From positions 434,001-498,000 of the forward strand of contig NC_011313.1 of assembly GCF_000196495.1 (NCBI RefSeq): a stretch of DNA of 64,000 nt, written 5' to 3'. A model generated the notes under the pieces. It was not told where the DNA came from, did no database searches, and saw nothing but the letters and a program-made list of their open reading frames with translations. The stretch is from Aliivibrio salmonicida LFI1238 (GTDB lineage: Bacteria; Pseudomonadota; Gammaproteobacteria; Enterobacterales; Vibrionaceae). Shown one piece after another: positions 1 to 9,328 of the stretch (positions within the stretch are counted from its first letter, which is position 1; each line of letters opens with the position of its first letter). Both the position numbers and the translations under genes were made by a program.

Positions 1-164
1 TTGAGTTTATCACGAGGCTTATTGCAAAATATAAATAGAGCATCACTAAACGGTGATAGTTGCATTTCTTGCTCAACAATCACGACAAGGCCATTAATGG
101 CCTTGCGAAAATCGACAAAATCACGATGAAGATAAATGGTGGAAATATCAGTAAATACATTCAT
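1..164 (-). CDS. tnpB: IS66-family accessory protein TnpB (partial)
   Basis: Only the N-terminal 54 residues are in the window. They contain the IS66 Orf2 signature YLHRDFVDFRKAINGL followed by a VEQE segment. TnpB is a small protein needed with TnpA and TnpC for IS66 transposition; its biochemical role is unclear. The start ATG at 164 overlaps the tnpA stop as ATGA, the usual translational coupling in this family. The reading frame is open to the window edge, so there is no sign of decay in what can be seen. Confidence 0.85.
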   Translation of the reverse strand, partial: MNVFTDISTIYLHRDFVDFRKAINGLVVIVEQEMQLSPFSDALFIFCNKPRDKL

Positions 165-475
165 GATTGATACCCTTTTAATAAGAGTCCTATCCAGTGA
201 GGTTCAGTATTAGCTGGCAATGTTAATCGCAATTTTCCGATAGAAAGTTGAATATCTGGTAATTGTGGAGTGGCGATGATAGTTGATGTTAACGCTTCTA
301 CTTTCAAGAAAGTAGAAGCGTTAATCTTTTGTTTCCATCGTGCTTTACGTGCACTAAATGTCTTTGGCAGAATATTATGGTTACGACAAAATTCAGCGGC
401 ACTAAGCTTGCTAGATTGCTGAGATTCAAATAGAGCGTGCCATTGCTCTGGTGTTCTCTTTTTATCTTTTTGCAT
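161..475 (-). CDS. tnpA: IS66-family protein TnpA
   Basis: A 104-residue protein of the IS66 OrfA type. The N-terminal half holds a helix-turn-helix-like segment (EQWHALFESQQ, then AAEFCRNHNILPKTFSARK) that resembles DNA-binding domains of IS66/IS3 OrfA proteins. It overlaps tnpB by four bases. It starts about 80 bases inside the terminal inverted repeat at 556, as expected for the first gene of the element. It probably binds the element ends; that role is inferred from the family. Confidence 0.8.
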   Translation of the reverse strand: MQKDKKRTPEQWHALFESQQSSKLSAAEFCRNHNILPKTFSARKARWKQKINASTFLKVEALTSTIIATPQLPDIQLSIGKLRLTLPANTEPHWIGLLLKGYQS

Positions 476-556
476 AATTACGTTCTCGTTAAATGAAAGA
501 TCGTAAGATACGCATAATGAATTTTATTTGTTAGGTGTAGTTCCCCGCACGCTTAC

Positions 557-815
557 GTTTCATATATTAAATAACTTTGATATTCCTATCGGGAGTGAAT
601 TCAATAGTAAAGCTCACATTCCAGATCTACCGAGTGCGACGCAATGGACTTCAGTGATTGATCAAACAAATGGACAGTTTTTTTATAAAACGATGAGAGA
701 CAGCACCATTAAAAAAGTGGATTTAAATAAGATTAACTTTAATGGTAAAACAGAAGAGAAGCGCCGATTAGATTCTGGGCAGTTTCATGTTGAAGATGTC
801 ACGCCCATATTATAA
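557..815 (+). pseudogene. Choloylglycine hydrolase-family protein, C-terminal remnant cut by IS66
   Basis: About 85 codons remain downstream of the IS66 end, beginning FHILNNFDIPIGSEF and continuing TQWTSVIDQTNGQFFYKTMRDS and STIKKVDLNKI. This resembles the C-terminal third of linear-amide C-N hydrolases (choloylglycine hydrolase / penicillin V acylase, Ntn-hydrolase fold). The catalytic N-terminal Cys and most of the fold are missing, so the product cannot be active. An open frame from 528 starts inside the IS and would give a chimeric peptide only. A terminator follows. The family call rests on motif resemblance. Confidence 0.72.
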
Positions 816-819
816 AAAT

Positions 820-844
820 AAGCCTCATATTTTGAGGCTTTTTT
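820..844 (+). terminator. Rho-independent terminator (probably bidirectional)
   Basis: Stem AGCCTCA (821-827) pairs with TGAGGCT (833-839), followed by a T run. It lies between the convergent hydrolase remnant and the EAL/GGDEF gene, whose last codons overlap it. Confidence 0.8.
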
Positions 845-2501
845 CTGTATACATCAGTTGGTCGGCAAGATCCAAAGCCTCTTTAACATCGGTATGAATT
901 AAAGCGGTGCCAAATGAAAAGGAGAGATACATGTCTTTTTCTTCAAAATAGCGCTCGAAATGCGATCGAATGACTAACATTTTCGCGTGAATATCCTCAA
1001 CAGAATACGAGTTAAAGCAAAGTACAAATTCATCACCTCCAAATCGAATTAGAAGGTCTTCTTTTCTTAAGTACTGTTTCAGTAATCGAGCCGCTTCTTT
1101 TAGCTGTAAATCCCCGAGTTGATGACCAAGCTTATCATTGATATTTTTAAATCCATCCAAATCAATAAAGACCAAGGATTTATAGGTATTAATATCAAGA
1201 CATTCTAATTTTGATTTTGTAAAACTGCCTGTCAAAGGATCAATGGATGTTTGTGTATCCTGCGTATCTTCATATACAAAAATCATAATAAATGTCTTAT
1301 CGAAATATTTTATCTTTTGGCGATAGGTGTGGAAGTGTGTGGTTTGTGAACCGACTTCAACCGTTTCATTGGACATTAAAATATCGGAGTCATTATTTAA
1401 TAACTGCTGATCAAGCTGTAAGCACATTTGATAATCTGGGAATCGAGCGAGTACATCATCGGGAGACATCCCAACTAAATCACATTCTAAATAATCGACA
1501 TGCTTTTTACTGTTATAAATGGCCACACCTTGTTCGTCTCTTAAGATAAAAAGGCAATTACAATGCTTCATTAAATTGGTAGTGAATAGAATTGAGGGGC
1601 TTTTAATGCCATCTAATAATTCTTGGTACTTTCGATTGAGTGCGTCCAGATCAAAATTATTGTAATCAATACCTAATAAATTGAATGGGTCTTGAGGCTT
1701 GAAGAGCTCTAAAGCGGCGGCTAATTCGGCTTCGTTTTTTGCAATATTAATATTGTAAATAAAACGGTCGATTGGTGGGTTTTCCGAATTCACTTTGTTT
1801 AACGATTGTTCTGCTTGTGTATCAAGGTTATCGTCAAGAGCAGACAACGGCAATGGGTATGAAAGGTGACAACCTTGTGCTATCACTGAGTCAAAAGAGT
1901 TAATCAAGTTTAATTGATTAACGTTTTCTATGCCCTTTATTATGACTGTATTACCTAAAAATTTATTCAATTTGTGGTAAAGAGAACGTAAAAAACAAAA
2001 CGATAAATAATCATCACTGATGGTGCTAATAAGAGAACGGTCTATTTTTATATAGTCAAAGTTTAAGTCTAACAAGGGGTCAGAATTAACACATTCTGTA
2101 CCATAATCATCTAAGGTAAAAAGAACCCCTAGATTTTTTAAGCACTGCATATTCAAGCGAATTTTTTCTAAGTCAAACTGTTGATGATTGAAGTTCAACT
2201 CTAAGGTAAACCCTTTGTGTTTTTGGAACACGGATTCACAATATTCAATAAATGATTCTGAGACTAAGCTTTGGGCAAAAATGTTAATGGATAGATTAAT
2301 GTTTTTTGGGTTCTTTAAGCTTAATTTGTCGGAAAGTACTTGAGAGATTACGGCTTTATCAAAGTTCTCTTTATCTTCAATCGTAGAAATGAAGTGCAAA
2401 GGCGATTCGTCAGAATTTTTGAATCTTAGTAGTGCTTCATAAGAGACAATAGAACCTTCAAAGAAATTAGGCTGATAAATGAAGTATTTATTCTCAAGCA
2501 T
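825..2501 (-). CDS. EAL-(linker)-GGDEF cyclic-di-GMP protein
   Basis: A 558-residue cytoplasmic protein with no membrane segment. Residues 1 to about 225 are an EAL domain (YEALLRF near 22, DDYGT, FDYIKIDRSL). A middle region of about 190 residues is PAS-like. The GGDEF domain is C-terminal (FIDLDGFKNINDKLGH, GGDEF near 488) and has an RKED inhibitory-site motif five residues before GGDEF. The order EAL then GGDEF is the reverse of the common arrangement. The cyclase site looks intact. The EAL domain carries IIKGIEN where active enzymes have AEGVE, so one metal-site glutamate is replaced by lysine and phosphodiesterase activity is doubtful. It may be a cyclase with a sensory EAL domain. It is transcribed alone and converges on the hydrolase remnant. 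Confidence 0.85.
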   Translation of the reverse strand: MLENKYFIYQPNFFEGSIVSYEALLRFKNSDESPLHFISTIEDKENFDKAVISQVLSDKLSLKNPKNINLSINIFAQSLVSESFIEYCESVFQKHKGFTLELNFNHQQFDLEKIRLNMQCLKNLGVLFTLDDYGTECVNSDPLLDLNFDYIKIDRSLISTISDDYLSFCFLRSLYHKLNKFLGNTVIIKGIENVNQLNLINSFDSVIAQGCHLSYPLPLSALDDNLDTQAEQSLNKVNSENPPIDRFIYNINIAKNEAELAAALELFKPQDPFNLLGIDYNNFDLDALNRKYQELLDGIKSPSILFTTNLMKHCNCLFILRDEQGVAIYNSKKHVDYLECDLVGMSPDDVLARFPDYQMCLQLDQQLLNNDSDILMSNETVEVGSQTTHFHTYRQKIKYFDKTFIMIFVYEDTQDTQTSIDPLTGSFTKSKLECLDINTYKSLVFIDLDGFKNINDKLGHQLGDLQLKEAARLLKQYLRKEDLLIRFGGDEFVLCFNSYSVEDIHAKMLVIRSHFERYFEEKDMYLSFSFGTALIHTDVKEALDLADQLMYTEKSLKI

Positions 2502-2663
2502 TATTTTTATTATATCCCAATTGAAATTTTTGCTAATTTATCATGGTTAATGACAAGTTACTTATATGAATAATCACACAAAATGCGATCTATGCCAAAT
2601 TTATAGTTTGAATGAGTAATGAAATAACATTATTGTCAGTAATGATTTTTACTTTGTAAAGCA

Positions 2664-5495
2664 TTACGGATAAACATGAACATTATTTGTTTTTTTATTG
2701 ATATTTCTGTGTAATAAACGGACAGCTTGTTGAATGTTTACTTCTAACAAATTGATAAGTTGTTGTATGTCATTCAGTTCAGGCATTAAACCTACTTTCG
2801 TCAACATTTCAATGGATGTTGCGCTTTCAACAAGGCGGAGTGCATCAAAGTTACTTGCCATTCCTTTTACTGAATGGGAATGTAAGCGAATATTTGCAAT
2901 TTCTTTATTGTCATAAGCGGTGATTAATGAAGTAATGCTCTCTTCGGAGATATCAATAAATGACAGTAAGAACTCATCTAAAATATCATTATCGTCACCA
3001 CAAATAGCAATTAATGATACTAAGCTTAACTCGGCTTCGGTGAGTGCTAATGTCGTTATTTTTTCTTTTGAATGACGTTTTAATTCGATGACATTTTCAG
3101 TCGATTTATCGAATGGTTTGGTTTCTGTATTATTACGAGTAATTAACTGTTGATGTTGTTTTATTGCATCCATAAATCCTTGTTCTTGAAGAGGCTTCGT
3201 TAATACGTAGTTTGCGCCCGCTTCAATGAAATTATCATGGGCTTCTTGGAATACATCGGCGGTACAGGCAAAAATAACGGTGGGCAGTTTAAGCTCTTTT
3301 CTGATGATCTTTGTTGCGCTAATACCGTCCATGATCGGCATGTGATTATCCATAATGATCAGATCAAATACCTGTAACCTTAAGGCTTCTATTGCAAGCT
3401 GTCCATTTTCGACAACGACGACTTGATGCCCCAAACGCTCACAAAACATTTTGGCGACCAGAGCATTCACTTTATTGTCTTCGGCGACTAAAATCGATAA
3501 TTTTTGATGGACGAGTTCTTCATTGTCATTAGAGATAAGCGCTTCGGGAATTTTTTCTTTGTGAATTTGTTTTTTTATAACGGTTTCAAGTGGCAGCATA
3601 ATAGTAAAGCCAGTGCCTTCTCCTTCAACGCTTTTTACTGAAATATAACCTTGCATAGCATCAACGAGTTGTTTCACTATCGCCAAGCCTAACCCGGTTC
3701 CACCATATTGTCGTGTTGTTGCTGATTCTGCTTGAATGAAAGGATCAAAGATATAGTCAAGCCGCTCTTCGCGTATGCCAATACCACTGTCTTCTATTTT
3801 GATAAGCAGACCTTGTTTACTTTTTGCGGTAAGGGTGTGACTGAAGGTTAATGTGATACTGCCTTTATGGGTGAACTTTACGGCATTACTGATTAAGTTG
3901 AAGATGATTTGTCGAATTCGAGGTTTGTCACCATTAAATACGGCACCCGCATTAATCTGGTCATGGATAATTAATTCTAATCCTTTATCTTCACAGATCG
4001 GGATGTAGGTATTTGCAATAGGACTAATCACATCTTTAAAATCAAAAGGAAGGTTATCTAATTCCAGTTTATTTTGTTCAATTTTAGAGAAATCAAGAAT
4101 GTCATTAAGTAAAGAAAGTAGGTGATCTCCTGATTCGAGTAGAACGTTAATCTGTTTGTGTTGTTCGGGATCTTTTATATTACTTTCGATGATTTGTGCC
4201 ATGCCTAAAATACCGTTAAGTGGCGTTCTTAATTCATGACTCATGGTTGCTAAGAAAGTTGATTTGGCTTTGTTGGATACTTCCGCTTGTTCTGCTGCAT
4301 TGAATAAATCAATTTCAAGGGCTTTACGCTTGGTGATGTCTCTTTCTACCGCAATGAACTGCTCTACTGAGCCATCAGAATTAAAGGTGGGGGTAATGGA
4401 CATACCTATCCAGTACTCTGAGCCGTCTTTATGATAATTGATTAATTCTGATTCAATCGCGGCCCCTTTTTTGATGGCGGCAGAGATGCGTGCAATGTCG
4501 TCTTTTGAGGTGTTTTCTCCCTGTAAGAGATCTCCTGGTTTCTTTCCTAGTACTTCATTGAGTTGGAAGCCTGAGAGTGTAGAAAAACTTTGGTTTGCCC
4601 ATGTTAACATGCCATTGTTGTCGGTAATAAGAATGGCATCGTGTGCATGCTCGGCAACAAGGGCAAGCTTCGATTTTTCTTTTTCTGAGTTTACCAGTTC
4701 TCTTTTTATAATTAAGGTTTGTTGTAACCGTTCACGTAATTGAAGATAGAAGTAGGCGGCAATCGCGCAGATAAATAGTATAACGGTAATGAACATATGA
4801 TTCTTTATTGATTCGGATTGAGATAACCAATAATTATTTTTCTGTGTCAGCATTTGTTTTACATTGTTGGTAAAAATGTCTTTTTCTTTGTTTTTACTTT
4901 CGACTTTAATACGTTCACGAAAGGCGATGTAATTAGATAAGCTTTTAAACCCAACTTGGTTTTTTAATTCATTACTGGGCGGAGAGCTCATTAAACCCGT
5001 TAATGTAAATTGTGAGACATACAGTTTATCTTCTAGTTTTGGTAGGGTAGTTAATAGTTTTTTTTCTAATAGTAAGGCAGTTAGTGTTGAATACTCGTAT
5101 GAGACTTTTAATCTCAATAGTGTTTCTAGATCGTTAACTAAGGTCGAGACGCTTACTTGAGTGTTTTTTGCATAAATAACGGCTTGATCACTACTAATGA
5201 GAAAACTTGATAACCAATGGTTTTGGTCATTGTCTAAGTGTTCAGAAAGGAAAGAGGCTTTTAGATCGGCATTGACCAGCTGAGATGAGTAAGAGTCATA
5301 GGCTTTATTGTCTTGATGATTAAAATAATAGAGACTTTCTCTAGATTGAATGATGTTGTCAGACAATGATAAATAAGCACGTTGATATTGTTCGACCAAA
5401 TGACTTTTGGTGACAATCAACGACAAATACAGAGCAGCACAGGTAATAAATGCGATCAATATAAGACTGAGTTTGTTCGTATTAATTAATATCAT
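2664..5495 (-). CDS. Hybrid sensor histidine kinase (PAS-HisKA-HATPase-REC-Hpt)
   Basis: A 943-residue membrane kinase. Residues 8-28 are a membrane segment and a second follows near 230-250; the roughly 200 residues between them are predicted helical and periplasmic, possibly a DAHL-type sensor. A PAS domain follows (about 275-390), then HisKA with SHELRTPLNG (His near 420), an HATPase domain with DSGIGI and GGTGLGL, a receiver with IIMDNHMP (Asp near 714), and an Hpt domain with HSHSVKGMA (His near 873). All phosphorelay residues are present. The start overlaps the stop of the upstream peroxidase gene (ATGA), so the two are co-translated. No response regulator is adjacent. Architecture resembles ArcB/LuxQ-type phosphorelays; the ligand is unknown. 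Confidence 0.88.
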   Translation of the reverse strand: MILINTNKLSLILIAFITCAALYLSLIVTKSHLVEQYQRAYLSLSDNIIQSRESLYYFNHQDNKAYDSYSSQLVNADLKASFLSEHLDNDQNHWLSSFLISSDQAVIYAKNTQVSVSTLVNDLETLLRLKVSYEYSTLTALLLEKKLLTTLPKLEDKLYVSQFTLTGLMSSPPSNELKNQVGFKSLSNYIAFRERIKVESKNKEKDIFTNNVKQMLTQKNNYWLSQSESIKNHMFITVILFICAIAAYFYLQLRERLQQTLIIKRELVNSEKEKSKLALVAEHAHDAILITDNNGMLTWANQSFSTLSGFQLNEVLGKKPGDLLQGENTSKDDIARISAAIKKGAAIESELINYHKDGSEYWIGMSITPTFNSDGSVEQFIAVERDITKRKALEIDLFNAAEQAEVSNKAKSTFLATMSHELRTPLNGILGMAQIIESNIKDPEQHKQINVLLESGDHLLSLLNDILDFSKIEQNKLELDNLPFDFKDVISPIANTYIPICEDKGLELIIHDQINAGAVFNGDKPRIRQIIFNLISNAVKFTHKGSITLTFSHTLTAKSKQGLLIKIEDSGIGIREERLDYIFDPFIQAESATTRQYGGTGLGLAIVKQLVDAMQGYISVKSVEGEGTGFTIMLPLETVIKKQIHKEKIPEALISNDNEELVHQKLSILVAEDNKVNALVAKMFCERLGHQVVVVENGQLAIEALRLQVFDLIIMDNHMPIMDGISATKIIRKELKLPTVIFACTADVFQEAHDNFIEAGANYVLTKPLQEQGFMDAIKQHQQLITRNNTETKPFDKSTENVIELKRHSKEKITTLALTEAELSLVSLIAICGDDNDILDEFLLSFIDISEESITSLITAYDNKEIANIRLHSHSVKGMASNFDALRLVESATSIEMLTKVGLMPELNDIQQLINLLEVNIQQAVRLLHRNINKKTNNVHVYP

Positions 5496-6523
5496 TGGAT
5501 TAACTCCTCTAACGCAGCAGGTCTTGGTGCCGTTAAGGTGTTTAAGAATGCACTGATCTCGACAACGGTCATGGGGGTAAGCTCTTGTCCTAATTGCACC
5601 CTCGCCATAATGATAATGGCTTCTTCAAGGGTTTCTGTTTTTCCATGATGGAAATAAGGTGCAGTAATAGCAACATTTCGCAAGCTAGGGACACGAAAAA
5701 CATGACGGTCATTGATGTCTCCTGTGATATCAAATCGTCCAAGATCGTTGTTTGCAGAGTCACCAAATTGTGTTTCTAATGCGGCTAAATTACCAAACTT
5801 CTGAAACAAGTTTCCTCCTACATTCTGTCCTTGGTGACAAAATACACACCCCAGTTGTTGGAATTTATCCCAGCCATTGACGGCTATTTGGGATATGGCT
5901 CTTTTGTCGCCCTTTAAATAGTGATCAAACGGTGCATCTGGTGTATTAAGGGTTGCCATAAAAGTGACTAAAGCGTCTTTGACTGTGGCTTCTGTGATGT
6001 CTCCATTGTATTCCTGTTTGAAACGATTGGAGTAGTGATCTGAAGAGGTAAGAAATTGAATGATGTCAGTCCAATTGCTGTCCATTTCTAATGGATTGTG
6101 AATAGGGCCATCAAGTTGTTGTTCTAGACTCGCTGCGCGTCCATCCCAAAAGAAACGGGTGTTTAAACTGATATTGAATAAGGTGGGGGAATTACGAGTA
6201 CCTTCGCCATGAACACCAATAGAAGCGGGAATAGATTCAGCACCATTCGTAAATATGTGGTGGCAAGATTCGCAACTCACTTGCCCGTTAGAGGACAATC
6301 TTGGGTCAAGAAAGAGTTCTAAGCCTAATTTAGCTTTGCTTTTTTCTTTAATTTCAACCTTATTGATAACAGTGATAGCGTTAGAAAAAAACTCATTACT
6401 TTTGGGGGGTTGAGGTTGAGTATCAAGATCCCAAATAGGCTCTTGAAAAGAGAAATATAAGTAAATACTACAAACGCTAATAATGATAAGTGGAATAATC
6501 CAACGTAATGGTAAAAATTGCAC
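5492..6523 (-). CDS. Membrane-anchored di-haem cytochrome c peroxidase-family protein
   Basis: Two c-type haem motifs are present, CESCH and CVFCH, in the layout of bacterial CcP/MauG proteins, with the typical IHNPLEM and RVPSLRNVA segments. The N-terminus is a membrane anchor or uncleaved signal (WIIPLIIISVCSIYLYF), placing the haem domains in the periplasm. I chose the GTG at 6523 because AAGGA lies seven bases upstream; an upstream in-frame GTG at 6547 has no ribosome binding site. Family members reduce H2O2 or oxidise substrates using electrons from cytochrome c. The gene overlaps the hybrid kinase start by four bases, so it may also take part in redox or peroxide sensing (inference). 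Confidence 0.85.
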   Translation of the reverse strand: MQFLPLRWIIPLIIISVCSIYLYFSFQEPIWDLDTQPQPPKSNEFFSNAITVINKVEIKEKSKAKLGLELFLDPRLSSNGQVSCESCHHIFTNGAESIPASIGVHGEGTRNSPTLFNISLNTRFFWDGRAASLEQQLDGPIHNPLEMDSNWTDIIQFLTSSDHYSNRFKQEYNGDITEATVKDALVTFMATLNTPDAPFDHYLKGDKRAISQIAVNGWDKFQQLGCVFCHQGQNVGGNLFQKFGNLAALETQFGDSANNDLGRFDITGDINDRHVFRVPSLRNVAITAPYFHHGKTETLEEAIIIMARVQLGQELTPMTVVEISAFLNTLTAPRPAALEELIQ

Positions 6524-6698
6524 GGTTGATTCCTTGTGTATATACACTCTACTGAAAAGTATAGTACAAGGTAACTCGATTTAAAGTGCCTAGCTTTAGT
6601 TGTCTTAACGTTATAATTATCATTTACGTATGAAAAGAAAGGCAAAGAAAGACGTCGCATTTCTTCCTTTACCAGCACGTATCTTACGTAGATGTTGC

Positions 6699-7973
6699 TT
6701 ATGCCATCAGTGCTTCACACAATAATGAAATTGGATGAATGGTAGTAATGTTGGTGTTTTCTTCTATTTGCCATTTACAGGTTTCACAATCGGTAATGGC
6801 ATAATCAGGTTTAGCGGCTTTTATTTGATCAAACACGTTTTTACCAATCGCAATAGAGGTATCGTAGTTTTCGGTTTTGAACCCATAAGTGCCCGCTAAA
6901 CCACAGCATTCGCTGTCTAAAACTTGCACTTCTAAACCGGGAATAGCCCTCAGCAATTCAATGGTATAAATATTGCCGCCACTGCGTTCTAAGTGACAAG
7001 GTGTGTGGTAAACAATTTTTTTATTCAGTGGTTTCATTTTTGGACCACGACCATTCATGATCTCTTTTAATAAAAAACGGGTTACGTATTCTATTTTCTT
7101 CGCCACTTTACTGTTATCTACATCCAGTACGTGTGGGTATTCTTGTTGCAATGTGAAGGAGCACGTTGAAGAGGTCGATAAAATCGGCACGTCTCTACGC
7201 TCAATTGCCGCTTCTAAATTAGCGACATTAAATTCTGCATTTTTCTGTGCTTTTTTATGGTATCCATTTGCGATAAGAGGTACGCCACAGCATTTCTCTT
7301 TGTCTAATAACTGAACCCCAATGTGCATGTTATTCATGACTTTAATAAAGTCTTTGCCCAATTGTGGGTGATTATAATTAACAAAACAACCATGAAAATA
7401 ATGCACTTGTTGTTGATAAATCGATTGATCAGTGACTTCTTTTTTATACCATTTACGAAAGGTGCCGTGAGAGTATTTTGGTAACGATTTATGATCATGA
7501 ACCCCGATCGTTTTATGCATCACTTTTTTGACTAATGGTACGCTCGTCATCGCGTTCACAATAGGAGCTACCGGCGTTGCGACTGAGCCAAATAAATCAG
7601 TATGACTTAATACAAAGTCACGAATACCTTTCATGTTATACGCGGGCTTTCCGTATTTTCCACGGGCGACTGCGATCATATCGCCAATTTTCACACCAGA
7701 CGGACAAGCGGTTTCACAACGTTTGCAGTTGGTGCATAACTTTAAGGTTTCATCAAAATATTCAGGGCTTTTAAAGCGTAAACGTTCGCCATCTGGACCA
7801 CATTGTTTTGGGCCAGGGTAATCAGGGTTTTCTTTAGCCACAGGGCAATAAACAGTACATACGGTGCATTTTAAACACTGATCAAAACTGGTATTCGCTG
7901 GCGCTCTGAAAATCAGATTTTCTTTTGAGAAGCTGTCTTTTAATAAATTAGAGCGAAATAGTGGGTTGCTCAT
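6699..7973 (-). CDS. glpC: Anaerobic glycerol-3-phosphate dehydrogenase subunit C
   Basis: A 424-residue iron-sulfur membrane-anchoring subunit that passes electrons from GlpA to the quinone pool. Two 4Fe-4S clusters are visible at the N-terminus (CLKCTVCTVYCP and CTNCKRCETACPSG). Two CCG domains follow (EKCCGVPLIANG and SECCGLAGTYGF). Length matches the family. The start overlaps the glpB stop (7970-7973), making it the last gene of glpABC. No clear terminator was seen in the 150 bases after it, before the peroxidase gene. Confidence 0.95.
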   Translation of the reverse strand: MSNPLFRSNLLKDSFSKENLIFRAPANTSFDQCLKCTVCTVYCPVAKENPDYPGPKQCGPDGERLRFKSPEYFDETLKLCTNCKRCETACPSGVKIGDMIAVARGKYGKPAYNMKGIRDFVLSHTDLFGSVATPVAPIVNAMTSVPLVKKVMHKTIGVHDHKSLPKYSHGTFRKWYKKEVTDQSIYQQQVHYFHGCFVNYNHPQLGKDFIKVMNNMHIGVQLLDKEKCCGVPLIANGYHKKAQKNAEFNVANLEAAIERRDVPILSTSSTCSFTLQQEYPHVLDVDNSKVAKKIEYVTRFLLKEIMNGRGPKMKPLNKKIVYHTPCHLERSGGNIYTIELLRAIPGLEVQVLDSECCGLAGTYGFKTENYDTSIAIGKNVFDQIKAAKPDYAITDCETCKWQIEENTNITTIHPISLLCEALMA

Positions 7974-9328
7974 AATGCGACCTCAGCGTGTTGTATTGGT
8001 TGAGTCTTTACCGATTGCTGCTTAATAATGGTTTCAGCCGCATAGAATCCAGTGCTAATTGCCACACCACTGCCACAGCCTTCTAGTATTGGGTTGTAAC
8101 CAGAAAGAATAGCACCCGCACAAAAAAGATTATTAATGACATGCTCTGACTTTAAGGCTTGAAATTGGTCATTAGTTTTAACGCCCATACTTAAAAATGG
8201 ATGGGATAGTGGACTAAAAAATTCAGGATTGTACCAATCCGTTCGAGAATCGGTTTGGTCGATATCTAAACCAAAAATAGGTTCTTGCATTGAATCCACA
8301 CTTGCCTTTAACCCTTGGCTGAAGAAACTGCCCGTGGCTAAAACAAAGTGCTTTGCTTGCAGTGGAAAATCACCATGATTCTTAGTAAATAGTCGATTTA
8401 AATGGTAATAAGAATTGGTCGGGTCTTCTTTTTCTACATAAGAAAACTCACCTTGAATTACGTGATCACCATTAAATAAGGTGCCCCCTTGATTAATGAA
8501 AGCGTGTTTCATCGATTCCTCTAAACGTATTCCTAAAAGTGATGGTGGCATGGTAGGGACTTCGCATAATGTCAGTTGCGTTAGGGCTTCAATTTCTTTT
8601 AATAATGCTAGGCCAGTGCCATTACCAAAAATAGCGGGGATCACAACAAGATCACCCGGATTTGCGTGTTGCTGTAATGCGTGGGCAAACTCTTGTAAGT
8701 TAGCTCGTTTTGACAGAATTCGAGAAAGATCAATGGATCGTAATTCACAATGATTACGTTTGATGTCTTTAAATGCAGACAAGGAAACAGACGCGGTTGT
8801 GATCTCAAGATTAGATAATTGAGGTACCAATTTTAAATTGTCTTGTGCCAGTTTTGGTTGAAAATCACGAAAGCCATCAATGGTGATTAACACCATTTTC
8901 TTTACGCTGCTATTTTCTAATGTCATTGGGAACTGATGAACAAAAGGTTGTGATAACCAAGTCGATTTCATGGTGCCTAATGGTGTTAAACGATAATGAT
9001 TATGACCATCTTGTTGTGCGCGTAATGGCACCCCGATGTCGGACAGCTTGGTTTGATACCAAGCTAAAGCACGACTGACGGTCTCTTTTCCAAGAACTGA
9101 ATAAGGATGGGTAGGGTAATTATCTTTAAAGTACTCAATCGTCCTCATTGGGTCTACAACATGCTTTCCATCGGGTGTTTTTGCTAATACATCCACAGAG
9201 CCAGAAGAGAAATGTAAAGCACTTTGTCCTGATGCGATTACGGCTGTTTTTAATCCGGCTTCAAGACAACGAAGTGCACAACTTAAGCCGGCCATGCCGC
9301 CGCCGATGATGATAGTATCAAATTTCAT
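7970..9328 (-). CDS. glpB: Anaerobic glycerol-3-phosphate dehydrogenase subunit B
   Basis: A 452-residue flavoprotein subunit. The N-terminus is a Rossmann dinucleotide-binding motif (IIIGGGMAGLSCALRC). The C-terminal end has FCAGAILSGYNPILEGCGSGVA, a typical FAD-contact region of GlpB. GlpB helps assemble the GlpAC complex at the inner membrane. It overlaps both neighbours by four bases, so translation is coupled through the operon. Confidence 0.94.
   Translation of the reverse strand: MKFDTIIIGGGMAGLSCALRCLEAGLKTAVIASGQSALHFSSGSVDVLAKTPDGKHVVDPMRTIEYFKDNYPTHPYSVLGKETVSRALAWYQTKLSDIGVPLRAQQDGHNHYRLTPLGTMKSTWLSQPFVHQFPMTLENSSVKKMVLITIDGFRDFQPKLAQDNLKLVPQLSNLEITTASVSLSAFKDIKRNHCELRSIDLSRILSKRANLQEFAHALQQHANPGDLVVIPAIFGNGTGLALLKEIEALTQLTLCEVPTMPPSLLGIRLEESMKHAFINQGGTLFNGDHVIQGEFSYVEKEDPTNSYYHLNRLFTKNHGDFPLQAKHFVLATGSFFSQGLKASVDSMQEPIFGLDIDQTDSRTDWYNPEFFSPLSHPFLSMGVKTNDQFQALKSEHVINNLFCAGAILSGYNPILEGCGSGVAISTGFYAAETIIKQQSVKTQPIQHAEVAL

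Larger units (their letters stand above)
1..556 (-). mobile_element. IS66-family insertion sequence, right-hand part
   Basis: The element carries tnpA and the start of tnpB, both read leftward, and runs off the left edge, so the large IS66 transposase (TnpC) would lie outside the window. The end is placed at 556 because the minus strand from there begins GTAAGCGTGCGGGGAA, and GTAAGC is typical of IS66-family termini. The sequence beyond 556 is the 3' part of an unrelated gene. The target duplication cannot be checked because the other end is missing. Confidence 0.85.

Noticed and set aside
528..556. Start of an open frame joined to the hydrolase remnant
   Set aside because: These codons lie inside the IS66 end, so the joined frame is a chance chimera and not the native gene.
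6325..6678. 117-codon minus-strand frame at the start of the peroxidase gene
   Set aside because: It overlaps the peroxidase N-terminus in another frame and has no family features; it is a shadow frame.
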